From: Hymenopus coronatus
Lineage: Eukaryota > Arthropoda > Insecta > Mantodea > Hymenopodidae
Direction of reading: 5' to 3'
NCBI GenBank assembly: GCA_030762935.1
Contig: CM060900.1
Location: 430,736,421 to 430,800,420 of the forward strand
DNA: 64,000 nucleotides
Position numbers and translations under genes: made by a program. Numbering within the stretch: position 1 is the first letter of the stretch; every line of letters begins with the position of its first letter. The notes beneath the pieces were generated by a model. The model saw only the letters and a list, made by a program, of their open reading frames with translations. It was not told the origin of the DNA and searched no databases. Shown here piece by piece: positions 33,470 to 43,725 of the stretch.

Positions 33470-33676
33470 GTGTTGTTTAAATAAAAGAATTTAGATAAAC
33501 ATAACATACACATATTTATTTAAATGTTACTTCATGACTACAAGAAGAGGACATAGAAAGATGCACATCTGGTTTCATAGTTGGAAGTGCATAAGTAAAA
33601 ATGAACTTTACTTGGTTATATGCAACAAAAACAAAACAAAGGTTAAAATTACCAGCTTACATTCTAACACACCCAC

Positions 33677-35250
33677 CTAATTTAAACCTGTTTCACACAC
33701 AAATCGTTCACAAATTTTCTGTTTGACAGTAGGTAAGGCTTTTGTCATAATATCAGCCACTAACTCATTAGTGTTAACTCAATCCAATTCCACACACCCT
33801 TTTCTGACATTTTCTTTGATAAACAACCTTCTTATATTAATGTGCTGGTGCACTTATGAGATTCCTCATCTTTAGCAGTACACAATGCACCTTAATTATC
33901 ATTGAACATTTCTACATAGATCTTTCCTAAACCTAGTATTTCAAACACATTTCTGACATACAGTGATTCTTTGATACCTTCATTAGTTCTAAATATACTG
34001 ACTCAGTGCTTGATAATGTTACAGTCTTGAGTTGCTTAGATTGTCATGTAAAAACAGAACCACCTAGGTTAATCACATATCCATAATGAGAAAAGCCTTT
34101 TTTCTCGTTACATGCTAAGAAGCATCAACAAAGTGCTTAACATTCAAATGTCCACTTCTAGTGAATACAAGGCCGTAATTCTTGGTTCCATTGGTGTATC
34201 ATAGACTCGTTTACCAGCTGACCAGTGTTATCACCATGACATTTATTGTACTGACTAAGTTTATAAACAGTATACATTACATCAGGTCTGGTGGAAATTG
34301 CTAAATACATCAAGGATCCTATCAATTCTTGTTACGCAATTTCCTCACTTTTGGTTTCTAACTTTGGTAAGTCACGACCCATAGACATGGGTGTTCTCTT
34401 TGGATTATAGTCTACCATATTGAATTTCTTCAATAAGTCAGACTAGCTTGTTCTAGTATCAAAATACCTATCTCTTTGTTGTAATTCACCCTCATTCCTA
34501 GACAATTTTTAATTGGCTTAGAAATTTAACTTCATACTTCTTTGCTAACAAATATAAATTCTCTCTTTTTCGCAAAGCCAGTTAGTGAAAACAAATAAGT
34601 CGTCTACATACAAACAGATATAAATAGTAGAAGCACTTTCTTTCCTAACAAACACACAAGGATCACACGCAGATAGAGAAATCTCTGATAATCTCATTCT
34701 ATGCACGACTAATCTGTTTTAACCATAAAGGTTCTTTTTCAAGGCACACACTTTACCATCAACAGTAAAGCCATCAGATTGCTCCATATAAATAGTTTCA
34801 CACAGATCACCATTTAAAAATAGCAGTGGTAATGTCTGTATGTTCCATATCAAAGCTCAACCCATTAGATATAGCCATAATCAGTCTTAATATTTCTGGT
34901 CAAATAACTGGAGAGTAACTTTCCTGGTAATCAATACCTTTCTTTTGAGAAAAACCTCAAGCTACCAGTCTGGCTCTATGGCGCTCATAATTACCACATG
35001 CATCTTTTTGACTTTAAAGACCCATTTACTTTTAACAATATTTTGTTCCTTAGGCCTGTTTACTAGTTCCCACACATCATTTTTTATCAATGCATTGTAT
35101 TCCTCTTCCATTGCTCATCTCCAATCAGGATCCTTCATTGCTTCTGAAGCAGAAGAGGGAACTGTATTACGTAATTGCACTTTAAGGCTACACAAAAATT
35201 TGTTTCATAATCATCAAGCCAAGTGGAGTCTCGCCTTTCCTTCCGAGAGC
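33677..35250 (-). pseudogene. Copia reverse transcriptase/RNase H remnant
   Basis: On the minus strand the following can be read through several frame changes: NALIKNDVWELVNRPKEQNI (near 35095) and VKSKWVFKVKK; ARLVA.GFSQKKGIDYQESYS (near 34950); YVDDLFVFTNW (near 34600, the catalytic YVDD intact); EMFNDNQGALCTAKDEES (near 33890, RNase H); and ELVADIMTKALPTVKQKICE at the C-terminus near 33760. Multiple stops show that it is inactive. Confidence 0.7.
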
Positions 35251-35517
35251 TATCTAGCATTTCTACCTTATTCTCACTATCAGACTCATCATCATTGTGA
35301 TCATTATTCCCCAGGTTTTCTACATTTTAGCCTCAGCAGTGACCTCCCATTGTGGGATCAGTTCTACAAACCCAGGGATTTCATCAGTTCCATCTAGAAC
35401 ACAACCTGCCTTTTTTCATCATGGTTGTTTTGGGTCAGCTAGCCTATACCCTTTTGATCCCTCACAGTATCCTATCATTTTATCTTCAGACTTTGGATCA
35501 AATTTTTTACATTTCAC

Positions 35518-36015
35518 TTAGGGTATAATAGACATAGCTTTACATCTAAATACACAGATAATAGACAAATCTACCCTTTTACCAGTCCATATTTCTAGGT
35601 GTAACTTATTGAGAGCTATGGTGGGACTCCTATTTTTGAAATAAATTGCAGTATTTACAGCCTCTGCCCAATACATCTTGACCAACTTTGCCTGATAAAG
35701 CATAGCTCTAGCACTTTCAACACAAGTTCTATTAATTCTTTCAGTGACTCCACATTGTTCTGGTGTATATGGGACAATAAATTCCATATCAGTGCGGTTG
35801 ACTTTACACAATTGCTTCATCTCATCATAATCATATTTTCCTCCATTATCAGACCTAAATCTTTTGATTTTCCAATCCATCTGGTTTTCTGCCATACACT
35901 TAAACTCTTTGAACTTAGAAATACATACACTTCTTCTTTTTAAAAAATAAATGAAGCTCATCCTGGAATGATCATTTGTGAATGTAATGAAGCACATTGC
36001 TCCACCATAAGACAC
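35518..36015 (-). pseudogene. Copia integrase catalytic core
   Basis: The 165-codon open stretch carries FTNDHSRMSFIYFLKRRS (first catalytic Asp), FRSDNGGKYDYDEM (second Asp) and GVTERINRTCVESARAML (catalytic Glu), spaced as in the DDE core of copia integrases. It ends within the C-terminal region (NRSPTIALNKLHLEIWTG). The triad is intact, although the surrounding element is broken. Confidence 0.75.
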
Positions 36016-36259
36016 ATTATCTCTCTCAGGAACACATGTGAATTAATTCCAGTACACTGTTTGCCCTAGTTGCTGCATTAGGAAATGGCAATTTACTATG
36101 TTTCCCTTTCACACAAGGGATGCAAAGTTTATTTTCAGATTTAATAAAGGGTATTCCATCTGCCAGTTTTGGCAATTTTGGCAAGCCTTGAAGATTTAAA
36201 TGACATATTCTTTAATGCCATAGTTCTTCAGAATGATTAGAGGACAACAAAGCATTTTC

Positions 36260-37016
36260 TCAACTCTTACAAACATTACCATCTCTATCTAACTTATAAA
36301 TTCCATTTACAACACTTCCAGTTAGCATTTTTTCACCCTGAATTTCTATACTATCCTTGGGAAACACATTGACCCCTTTATCATTGAACACAATGCTAGC
36401 TATTTGATGCAATATCAAATTGGTTGCACTATTTGGACAAAACATTACATTTGAAATGGTAGCTTTTGTTTCACCTTTGTTGTTAATACAATGCTTTTAC
36501 ATTTCATAATTGAGTTGTCAGCTACCAATATCTCCCGAGATTGGCTATCACCAATAAAGTTTGCTAAGTGTACTCTATGAGTTATAAATCTACTACAACA
36601 GCTATCAAAATACCAATCCTCTCTACCCAAACTTTCACTAGCTAAAGTAACAGACAACATTGTAACACTTTTTGTACCTTAATCTGAATTACTCACACTC
36701 AATTACTTCTCTTTTTCTTTCCTTATGTATTTTTGAGCATTCTCTTGAGTTTCTTAAAATCTGGACAGTCTGGATTCTTGTGACCTACTTTATGACTACA
36801 GAGAGAGCAATCTCACTTTGCCTTGCAGCCTTTCCTTCATCGTAGTTATTAATAAATTCCAACATTGAATCTAAAGTAACTTTCTTGTGAGCAACACCAT
36901 ACGTTAAAATCTGCAAAGTACATGAATCAGGCAGACTATGAAGCATCATTGAGCCAATCTTCTCATCGGAGTACGTAACACCACAATCTTCTAGTTCACC
37001 ATGAGCTGAACAGTGG
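36260..37016 (-). pseudogene. Copia Gag, zinc knuckle, protease and pre-integrase remnant
   Basis: On the minus strand there is Gag (ELEDCGVTYSDEKIGSMMLH, SLPDSCTLQILTYG), then a knuckle-like CSLCSHKVGHKNPDC, which has one residue too many between the second cysteine and the histidine. Protease follows as DWYFDSCCSRFITHR, where the DSG active-site glycine is replaced by cysteine, and a pre-integrase segment reads GSVVNGIYKLDRDGN. Separate frames and a degraded protease motif mark it as dead. Confidence 0.65.
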
Positions 37017-37653
37017 CAAAACATTGTGTGGAGTGACAAATCACTGTACACAATGTGGTGATCCAGTGAGCGTCATTTGCCAGCGTATGTAGTGCCAATA
37101 GTGAAATTCAGAGGTGGTGGTGTATTGGTGTGGTCATGTTTTTCCTGGAGGGGGCTTGCACCCCTTGTTGTTTTGCATGGCATGATCACAGCGTAGACCT
37201 ACATTGATATTTTAAGCACCTTCTTGCTTTCCACTGTTGAAGAGAAATTTGGGGATGGCGATTGCATCTTTCAACACAATTGAACACCTGTTCATACTGC
37301 ACAGGCTGTGGCAGAGTGATTACGTGACAATAACATCCCTGTAATGGGCTGACCTACACAGATTCCGACTTGAATCCTATAGAACACCTTTGGGATGTTT
37401 TGGAATGTCGACTTCGTGCCAGGCCTCACCGACCTACATTGATACCTGTCCTCAATTCTGCACTCCGTGAAGAATGGGCTGCCATTCCCCAAGAAACCTT
37501 CCAAAACATGATTGAAAGTATGCCTGCGAGAGTAAGACTAAGGGTGGGCCAACACCATATTGACTTTCAGCATTATTGTTGGAGGGCGCCACAAACTTGT
37601 AAGTCATTTTCAGCTAGGTATCCGGATACTTTTGATCACATAGTGTATATATT
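37017..37653 (+). pseudogene. Tc1-type transposase C-terminal fragment and right end
   Basis: Plus-strand pieces include [44 protein letters not shown] and HTAQAVAE, MNPIEHLWDVLECRLRARPH and EEWAAIPQETFQNMIESMPA. These match the catalytic and C-terminal parts of Tc1-like transposases. The aspartate expected in FQHDNAPxH is replaced (FQHNXTP), and there are stops and frame changes. The right end GTATCCGGATACTTTTGATC, then ACATAGTGTA (to about 37649), looks like the inverted terminal repeat. The left half is missing: similarity begins where copia Gag stops. Confidence 0.75.
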
Positions 37654-38284
37654 CTGCGAGTCAGCAGGCACTGTAGAGTAGAAGCATGTATCAAGGCATA
37701 AAAACACACCAACACCAGGGAACTGATGGCGTGGCCTTGGCAAGTTCTCATGCCATAATGTTGTACTGGAAAAAAGTTGTCCAAAATGGAAAGTTGCATA
37801 ACATGGCAAAATAGTGACCTAATAAATATAAATTTTCATAATCTCTGGGTTATTGTAAGGATTTATGTACACAATGGCAATGCATATGATGGCACATTGA
37901 TTGAAGCATTACATTTCATCAGAATCTGAACCTTGGATGGAAGCATTTGCAGAAATTATTTTATTGTATCTTTCCTTGTAGGTACCTAAAATGGGGTTAA
38001 GGGAATTCAGTAGGCTCTAAGTGATGGCAAATATTTTAAGAGTGTGTCTCCATGCAATGGTTTTAAAATTCCAGGCTTTTTACATGATTACGAGGGGGGG
38101 GGGAAATAACAGCTTTCCAGTACAGAATAATTTAAGTACTTGAAAATTCAAACCAATAACATGAATTTCTCAAAAATTGTTTAATCCACAAAAGAAATGT
38201 ATTTTACATTATTAGTATGTTTTAATCAGTACTATATTTTTGTGACTATCTCATATGGTTTGCCAGTAATGCAAAAGTCATTCA
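37654..38284. other. Stretch between Tc1 fragment and LINE
   Basis: It has a G10 run near 38094 and no recognised coding sequence. The LINE's missing 5' part may have decayed here. Confidence 0.4.
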
Positions 38285-39445
38285 GAGTAAGAGGTCTTAG
38301 AGGTCTTAGCGACCTTTTTGTGACTTTGTTTTACAAGTTTAGCAAGTCAGTCAACATCGTTTTAAGTGGTGATTTTAATGTTGACTTCTACTCTGATGCT
38401 GTTGAGATACGGGAACTTGTTAATGTATTTACAAGTTTTGGACTTAGACAATTAAACTCCCACACGCCCTGGTATACTTAATAATCTTGGCAAATGTATT
38501 ATTGTGATCACCAATATTCATGATGATGATTGTAAAGCATGTGTTTTAACCACAATTTTCTCTGATCATGATGCTATACAGCTTGTTGTAGATGTACTCT
38601 GTTATTAAGTCAAGTGTGTTGGTTTTACTTTTATTTTAGCATCACTGATTTAAATGATAAAGTTAACTTCATTCTTTTGGTTTTTATTGATATAATTGAT
38701 GTAGTTTTTCCTTTAATTTTTCTTTAAAACAAAACATAAAAGAGGACTTAGGCATAAAAGGCGGTATAATGGGGAGCTCCATAAACTTAAAATGAAATGT
38801 TTGAAATGTTATAATCTTTATGTACACTATGGAATTTCTGAAATTAAGACTAAGTGTATTGAAGCTAAGAAAGTGTATCAGAAGAGCTTAAAAAACACAA
38901 AAATTAATTATTTTTCTAGTTTAATTAAGGATTCTCAAAAGAAAACAAAGGCTACTTGGTCTGTTATTAACAGTATAGTTAACAAAAATTCTAAATTTTC
39001 AACTCCAGAGCTAGACCCTGAAGTATGTAATTCTTATTTTATTAACAAAGTAGAAGAACTTGTGATTAGCATACCTCCTAATAAACCAAAGTCATTTCTG
39101 AAAAATTTGTCCAAAGCTGATAACACCTTTTCCTTTAAACATGTCAGTGCAGACAAAGTATACTCTTCCATACTGAGCTTAAGTAATAGCACTTCTTTTG
39201 ATGTTTATAGTATAAACTCCAAAATACTAAAATTGGCAGCTATCCGTGTATTAGAACCCCCCTTATGCATATTCTTAATTTTTGCATTGATTCTGGTGCG
39301 TTTCCCTATGCATTTAAATATGCAAAAGTAACTCCAGTGTTTAAGAAAGGTAATAGAGCAGACTACGGAAATTATAGGCCTATATGTATTATACCAACTA
39401 TGTCAAACATTTTTGAGATTTCAATTAATAAACAAATTCATGAAT
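38285..39445 (+). pseudogene. LINE (Jockey/CR1-type) ORF2, 5' part: endonuclease end and RT start
   Basis: NIVLSGDFNVDFYSDA (about 38355-38400) and TIFSDHDAIQL (about 38550-38585) are the last motifs of an apurinic-type endonuclease. The linker ORF from 38792 (QKKTKATWSVINSIVNKNSK...CNSYFINKVEELV) and KVTPVFKKGNRADYGNYRPI (about 39322-39381) are the usual approach to and first block of the reverse transcriptase. Several frameshifts are present. At IHE (39434-39445) the frame is interrupted by the Penelope-like insertion; it resumes at 41891 with IHEYFEENFLLSKQKFGFRT. Confidence 0.75.
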
Positions 39446-39505
39446 TAAAATTTAGTTGAGTCGATTTTGTAACACTACATCACTTACTTTTTTATTTCGG
39501 AAAAC

Positions 39506-40634
39506 ATGTTTCAGAATGATAACAATAGTAAACTAGAAAAAGCAGTCGTCAAAAAAGTCTTGGAAATGGAGAAGAACAAACATTACAAAAGTAGAAGTGA
39601 GGTAGAATTACAGCTATATGAATTACACTTGAAACTAACCAAAAAATTAGGAAGCATCATTTGGGAAAATTTAGAAAACAATCTTTTGGCTAAATTAAGC
39701 ATCAAAATGAGAAACAAAACTTTAACGCAAAAACGTAAACTTGAAAAGCTGTGCAAAGAACAGGGGAAAAGAAAACCAATTCAAAAATCCACACCACAAA
39801 TGAACGTCAAAAACCTATCGGACCAAACTTTCACCAAATCAGAACTGGATTTCTTAAACAAAGGGATGAAAACTTGCGTCGATTTTTCAGATAAAATTGA
39901 CAATTACATTGCGGACGTAGAAATAGCCACCCAGCACATAAATGATATTGATAAAAGCATAATAAAAAGTGAATGTTTCCAAATTATCGAAACAATAGAA
40001 AACAAAAAGAAAACTAACCCCCCAAAAAATGTAATAAGAGCATTAAAAAGCAAACCAGTAATTTATAGCAAAGCAGACAAAGGAAACACAATAGTAATTA
40101 TGGAAAAAACTGAATATGTAGAAAGAATGGAAACACTTTTAGAAAAAGAAGAATACTCTACAGTACAAAAGAACCCTCTAAACCAATGTATAGTTAAATT
40201 AAATGCCAGTATTCAAGAATGTAAACTAATAGACAAAAAAGAAAAATGCAAAATTAAAGTTGATAATCCAGTTCTGCCCAGAATTTATGGCCTTCCAAAA
40301 ATACACAAGCTGGGAAATGCAATGAGACCAATTGTAAACAATATAAGTGCACCTACATATAATCTAGCAAAATGGTTAACAAACAGATTCTCTTCCTTCC
40401 CTAAATTTGAAACAGCAAGTATAAAAAACTCTCTAGATCTGATCGATAAAATTAAAGACATAAAATTGGAAAAAACCGATATGTTAGTTTCCTTTGATGT
40501 TACTGGTCTATTTCCAAGCATACCTACAGAAAGCATACAATCCCACATAAAAAACTGGTTACTTGCAATAGGAAAAACAACAGAAGAAGTCCGAGAATAC
40601 ATCATATTAACGAATCTGTGCATAAAATTTTTTT
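39506..40634 (+). pseudogene. Penelope pol, N-terminal region and first half of RT
   Basis: The ATG at 39506 lies in ACATGT within the left inverted terminal segment. A lysine-rich N-terminal helical region comes first. Then follow KADKGNTIVIMEKTEYVERM (about residues 190-210), RIYGLPKIHKLGNAMRPIVN (about 257-276) and DMLVSFDVTGLFPSIPTESI (motif A, catalytic Asp in FDV). In the T10 run at 40627-40636 the frame shifts, and motif B is read in the next frame. Without the slip it would be a single protein with 40618-41778. Confidence 0.85.
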
Positions 40635-41778
40635 TTTCACATTTAACAGGAAATATTACAAACAAACATCTGGTTTAGCTATGGGCAGCCCGCTGTCACC
40701 AATACTAGCACATCTCTTCATGAGCACTATGGAAACTAGGATTAAAAAGGCATTCCCCTGGATGTTCAAAATATGGTACCGCTATGTAGATGACATCTTT
40801 GCAATAGTCCCTGGAAGACACCTAGAAGATGCACTAAAACTCCTAAATATGCAAGAAAAGTCTATAAAGTTCACAATGGAGAAGGAATGTGATGGACAAC
40901 TACCATTCCTCGACCTAAAAATCATCAAAACTAATAATCACCTTACATTTGGCATCCACAGAAAACCTACCCACACCAACAGCTATATAAAACAAAAGAG
41001 TTACAATCCCATTCCCCATCAGCATGCTTTACTCAACAGCCTTACACACAGATTGGTAAATGTACCAATGGGAAAAGCAGAATACCAATGTGAACTTACT
41101 AAAATATTGGACATAGCTACAGAGAATGGATTTCGGGCAGAACTGGTGTACAAACAAGTTAATAAAGCCAAAAATAGAAAGAGAATTAAAGAAGTCAGCA
41201 CACTCACTCAAAACCAGAAAGAAAACAAGATCTACAAGAAGTTTACATACCACCCTGCAACTTTCTACAAATTCCAGAGGATCTTCAAATGACATAACAT
41301 CATTCTAGCCCCTAAAAACAATTACTCTATAAAAAACATTTTAAATTCTAAATTAAAAGATGATATCTCACAAGAAAACAAACCAGGAATATATCAGTTC
41401 AGCTGTAATGACTGTGAAAAAATCTACATAGGCCAAACAAAAGGAAATATAAAAACCAGGGCAAAAGAACACCACAGAAATATTAAACTCAAACAAGAAG
41501 AAAAATCTGCAGTAGCTTGGCATTTTTGGAAAGAGAAACACACTATAAATAGAAGCCCAAAAATCCTCAAAAACATCACAAGGAAGACAGAATTAAAAGT
41601 TTGGGAAAACATATATATTTGGAAAAACAAGAACCGGGTTTTCAATTTTGAAATCCCGCCAGGCGATCTACTCATTCAGTGGTTCATCAAACCATCACCA
41701 GGGACAGAGACAACCACCACAGCAAGCAATGCCGGCAGTCGACCAAAGGAATTGACAATGGAAGCACATGGCTTCTGA
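40635..41778 (+). pseudogene. Penelope pol, RT motifs B-E and GIY-YIG endonuclease
   Basis: Continuing in the second frame, TSGLAMGSPLSPILAHLFMS is motif B, WYRYVDDIFAIV is motif C with both aspartates, and QLPFLDLKIIKTNNHLTFGI and HRKPTHTNSY lead into the thumb. A TGA at 41290-41292 (FK*HNIILAP) interrupts the linker; the second Penelope copy in the window has a sense codon there. The same frame then carries GIYQFSCNDCEKIYIGQTKG and RAKEHH, the GIY-YIG nuclease with its Cys-x2-Cys insertion, arginine and histidine. The protein ends at TGA 41776-41778, inside the ribozyme-like fold. Confidence 0.85.
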
Positions 41779-41790
41779 AACATGTTTTCC
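41748..41790 (+). ncRNA. Hammerhead-ribozyme-like motif at the Penelope 3' end
   Basis: Stem I is GGAA (41748-41751) with TTCC (41787-41790). The core TTGACAA (41752-41758) compares with the hammerhead CUGANGA. Stem II is GAAGC (41761-41765) with GCTTC (41771-41775). GAAA is 41777-41780, stem III is a two-pair AC/GT around an AT loop (41780-41785), and H17 is T86. Two core positions (C3 and G8) differ from consensus and one extra T precedes stem II, so it is probably inactive. Penelope-like elements are known to carry minimal type I hammerheads. Confidence 0.55.
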
Positions 41791-41890
41791 GAAATAAAAA
41801 AGTAAAAGTGATGTAGTGTTACAAAATTGACTCAACTAAATTTTAATTGTTAAAACACATCACTGTCTCAAAGTCCACCATATATCAGGA

Positions 41891-43160
41891 AAATTCATGA
41901 ATATTTTGAAGAAAACTTTTTATTAAGTAAGCAAAAGTTTGGGTTTCGGACATCCCATAGTACTATAGATGCAATAACCCTGTTCTATAAATGCTGTCTT
42001 TCTGGAACTGAGTCTGGTAATTTGTATTAGATTTTTTGATTTCACGAAGGCTGTTGGTACAGCTCCTCATAAAATGCTTCAACATAAGTTAAAATTTTAT
42101 AGTTTTAATGATATTAGTGTAAACCTTCTGTCTTCTTATCTTAGTAGCAATAGGTACCAAGGAGTGTTTTTAAATTGTAGTAAAGTTTCCTCTTTCAAAC
42201 TCTTGAAGCATGATGTACCTCAAGGATCCATATTAGGACCACTATTGTTCATAATTTACATTAACGATCTTCCTAATTTTATTCACAGTTGTTATTTAGA
42301 GACATATATGCTTGCAGATGACTTGGCTGTTAACATTACTGAATTAACATTATTGAACTCAAAACTTAAAGAGTTAACTAATAGTGTCCAAATATGGTGT
42401 AATGCTAATAATTTGATTTTAAACAGTTCAAAAACAGGACATTACATTTTAGTTTAAGGAGAATAAATTCAGATGACCATAAAACAGTGAAATTTGTAGG
42501 TTTGCATGTTGACTCAAATTTGTGCTGGCAAACTCATGTTACATATGTGGTAAAAAAAAGTAAGTAAGTGTTTGTTCATGTTACGAATACTTAGGAATAA
42601 TTTAATGTAGAATCTTTAATTGCAGCCTATTATGGACACATTCATAGTCATCTGAATTATGGGCTTATGCTCTGGGGTAACCATGCTTCATCACTACAAT
42701 TTTTTATTTTACTGAAGAGATCTTTAAGATTAATTTATGAAGCTTCACCCAGGACTCATTGTAAACCACTTTTTATTCAACCTGGTATACTTTCTTTACC
42801 ATCAATGTACGTTCTGGCCTGCCTCTTGTATGTCAAGAAAAATATTAATGATTTGACTACCTGTGACAATATGCATAATTACCCAAATGTAAGAACTCAA
42901 ATATTTATGTACCTAAAAGTAAATATAGTGTAAGTGTAAATAGTTTCTGTTACATCTCATTAAAACTTTTTAACTCCTTACCTATGCACATAAGACATCT
43001 TTCGTTTAAGAGCTTCAAGAGGAGGCTCAGATGGTTAACCCTCTATATACTGTTGACAGGTTTTATGTATAAATATATGGCGATAGATTTTGTGATTGAT
43101 ATATACTGATGAAGTCATGAATAATTGTATTCAATAGACTAATAAACGATCTATCTATCT
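41891..43160 (+). pseudogene. LINE ORF2, 3' part: RT and C-terminus
   Basis: After the Penelope insertion the LINE continues: IHEYFEENFLLSKQKFGFRT, then SHSTIDAITLFYKC; FDFTKA (motif A, with the second aspartate of FDxxKAFD replaced); HDVPQGSILGPLLFIIYIND (motif B region); and TYMLADDLAVN (catalytic box, LADD for the usual YADD/FADD). KFVGLHVDSNLCWQTHV, AAYYGHIHSHLNYGLMLWGN and KLFNSLPMHIRHLSFKSF are C-terminal landmarks of Jockey/CR1-type ORF2. Stops (for example at 42457) make it non-functional. The 3' end is AATAGACTAATAAACGATCT, followed by tetranucleotide repeats. Confidence 0.75.
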
Positions 43161-43382
43161 ACCTGCCCGCCCGCCCGTACGTCCGTCCATCCATCCATCC
43201 ATCCATCCATCCATCCATCCATCCATCCATCCATCCATCCATCCATCCATCCATCCACCCACCCACCCACCCACCCACCCACCCACCCACCCATCCACCC
43301 ATCCACCCATCCACCCATCCACCCATCCACCCATCCACCCATCCATCCATCCATCCATCCATCCATCCATCCATCCATCCAT
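43150..43382. repeat. Tetranucleotide microsatellite at the LINE 3' end
   Basis: (ATCT)3 continues into (GCCC)n/(GTCC)n and then long (ATCC)n and (ACCC)n blocks up to 43382. Tryptophan/glycine/methionine-rich minus-strand ORFs here are translations of the repeat. Confidence 0.95.
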
Positions 43383-43725
43383 CTCTAGAAAATTCAAGTT
43401 ATGCATTTTATTTGTTTTTAAAATATCTTAAAGACACGATATATTAATAAAAAATTGTTAAAGTCACTTTTAAGAAAATAAAAATTTATTCAACATTTTC
43501 GATGTAAAGGGTAGTTTAGAATGGGAAGATTTACTTTGAAATCTTTATATTGCATCTTTGGAAGATACAGAACTTAAATACCAAAGTTTAGTACTTATCT
43601 TGTACAGCATAACTCAAAAACTCTTCTGTGTCCCCCTCATGCATACATTCATACCCCCCCCCCACACACACACAGACTGTTTTATAAAAATGTTTTTTTT
43701 TTTTTTTTTTTTCCCCAGGATGTCT
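43383..43725 (+). repeat. Family M interspersed repeat, copy E (3' half)
   Basis: TCTAGAAAATTCAAGTTATGC, TCGATGTAAAGGGTAGTTTA, GCATCTTTGGAAGATACAGA and ACACACACACAG match copies A and F in order. The 5' half is replaced by the tetranucleotide array. Confidence 0.65.

Larger units (their letters stand above)
33470..37016 (-). mobile_element. Ty1/copia retrotransposon, 5'-truncated and decayed
   Basis: Minus-strand order from high to low coordinate is Gag, zinc knuckle, protease, integrase, reverse transcriptase and RNase H, which is the copia order. The polyprotein ends at a TAG (33677-33679), followed by a purine-rich AGGTGGGTG and then TGTTAGAATG at 33669, the expected polypurine tract and LTR start. 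A 3' LTR of about 200 bp may end near 33470 (AAACAACA), but no 5' LTR exists to confirm it. The 5' side is cut at about 37016, where a Tc1-type fragment begins. Confidence 0.75.
39446..41890 (+). mobile_element. Penelope-like element inserted in the LINE, 12-bp target duplication
   Basis: AAATTCATGAAT at 39434-39445 and 41891-41902 is a perfect 12-bp target duplication, and removing the insert plus one copy restores the LINE reading (..KQ-IHE-YFEEN..). The 2445-bp insert carries one pol ORF with reverse transcriptase and GIY-YIG nuclease, the defining pair of Penelope-like elements. Its first ~70 bp (39443-39515) are the reverse complement of 41772-41851 near the right end, with a 2-nt gap. 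Such inverted flanking pieces are common for this class. Only one frameshift and one stop disable it. Confidence 0.9.

Noticed and set aside
41019..41295. Minus-strand ORFs opposite the Penelope polymerase
   Set aside because: They are antisense shadows of the RT thumb and linker.
43151..43406. Three overlapping minus-strand ORFs rich in W, M, D and G
   Set aside because: They are translations of the (ATCC)n/(ACCC)n array in different frames.
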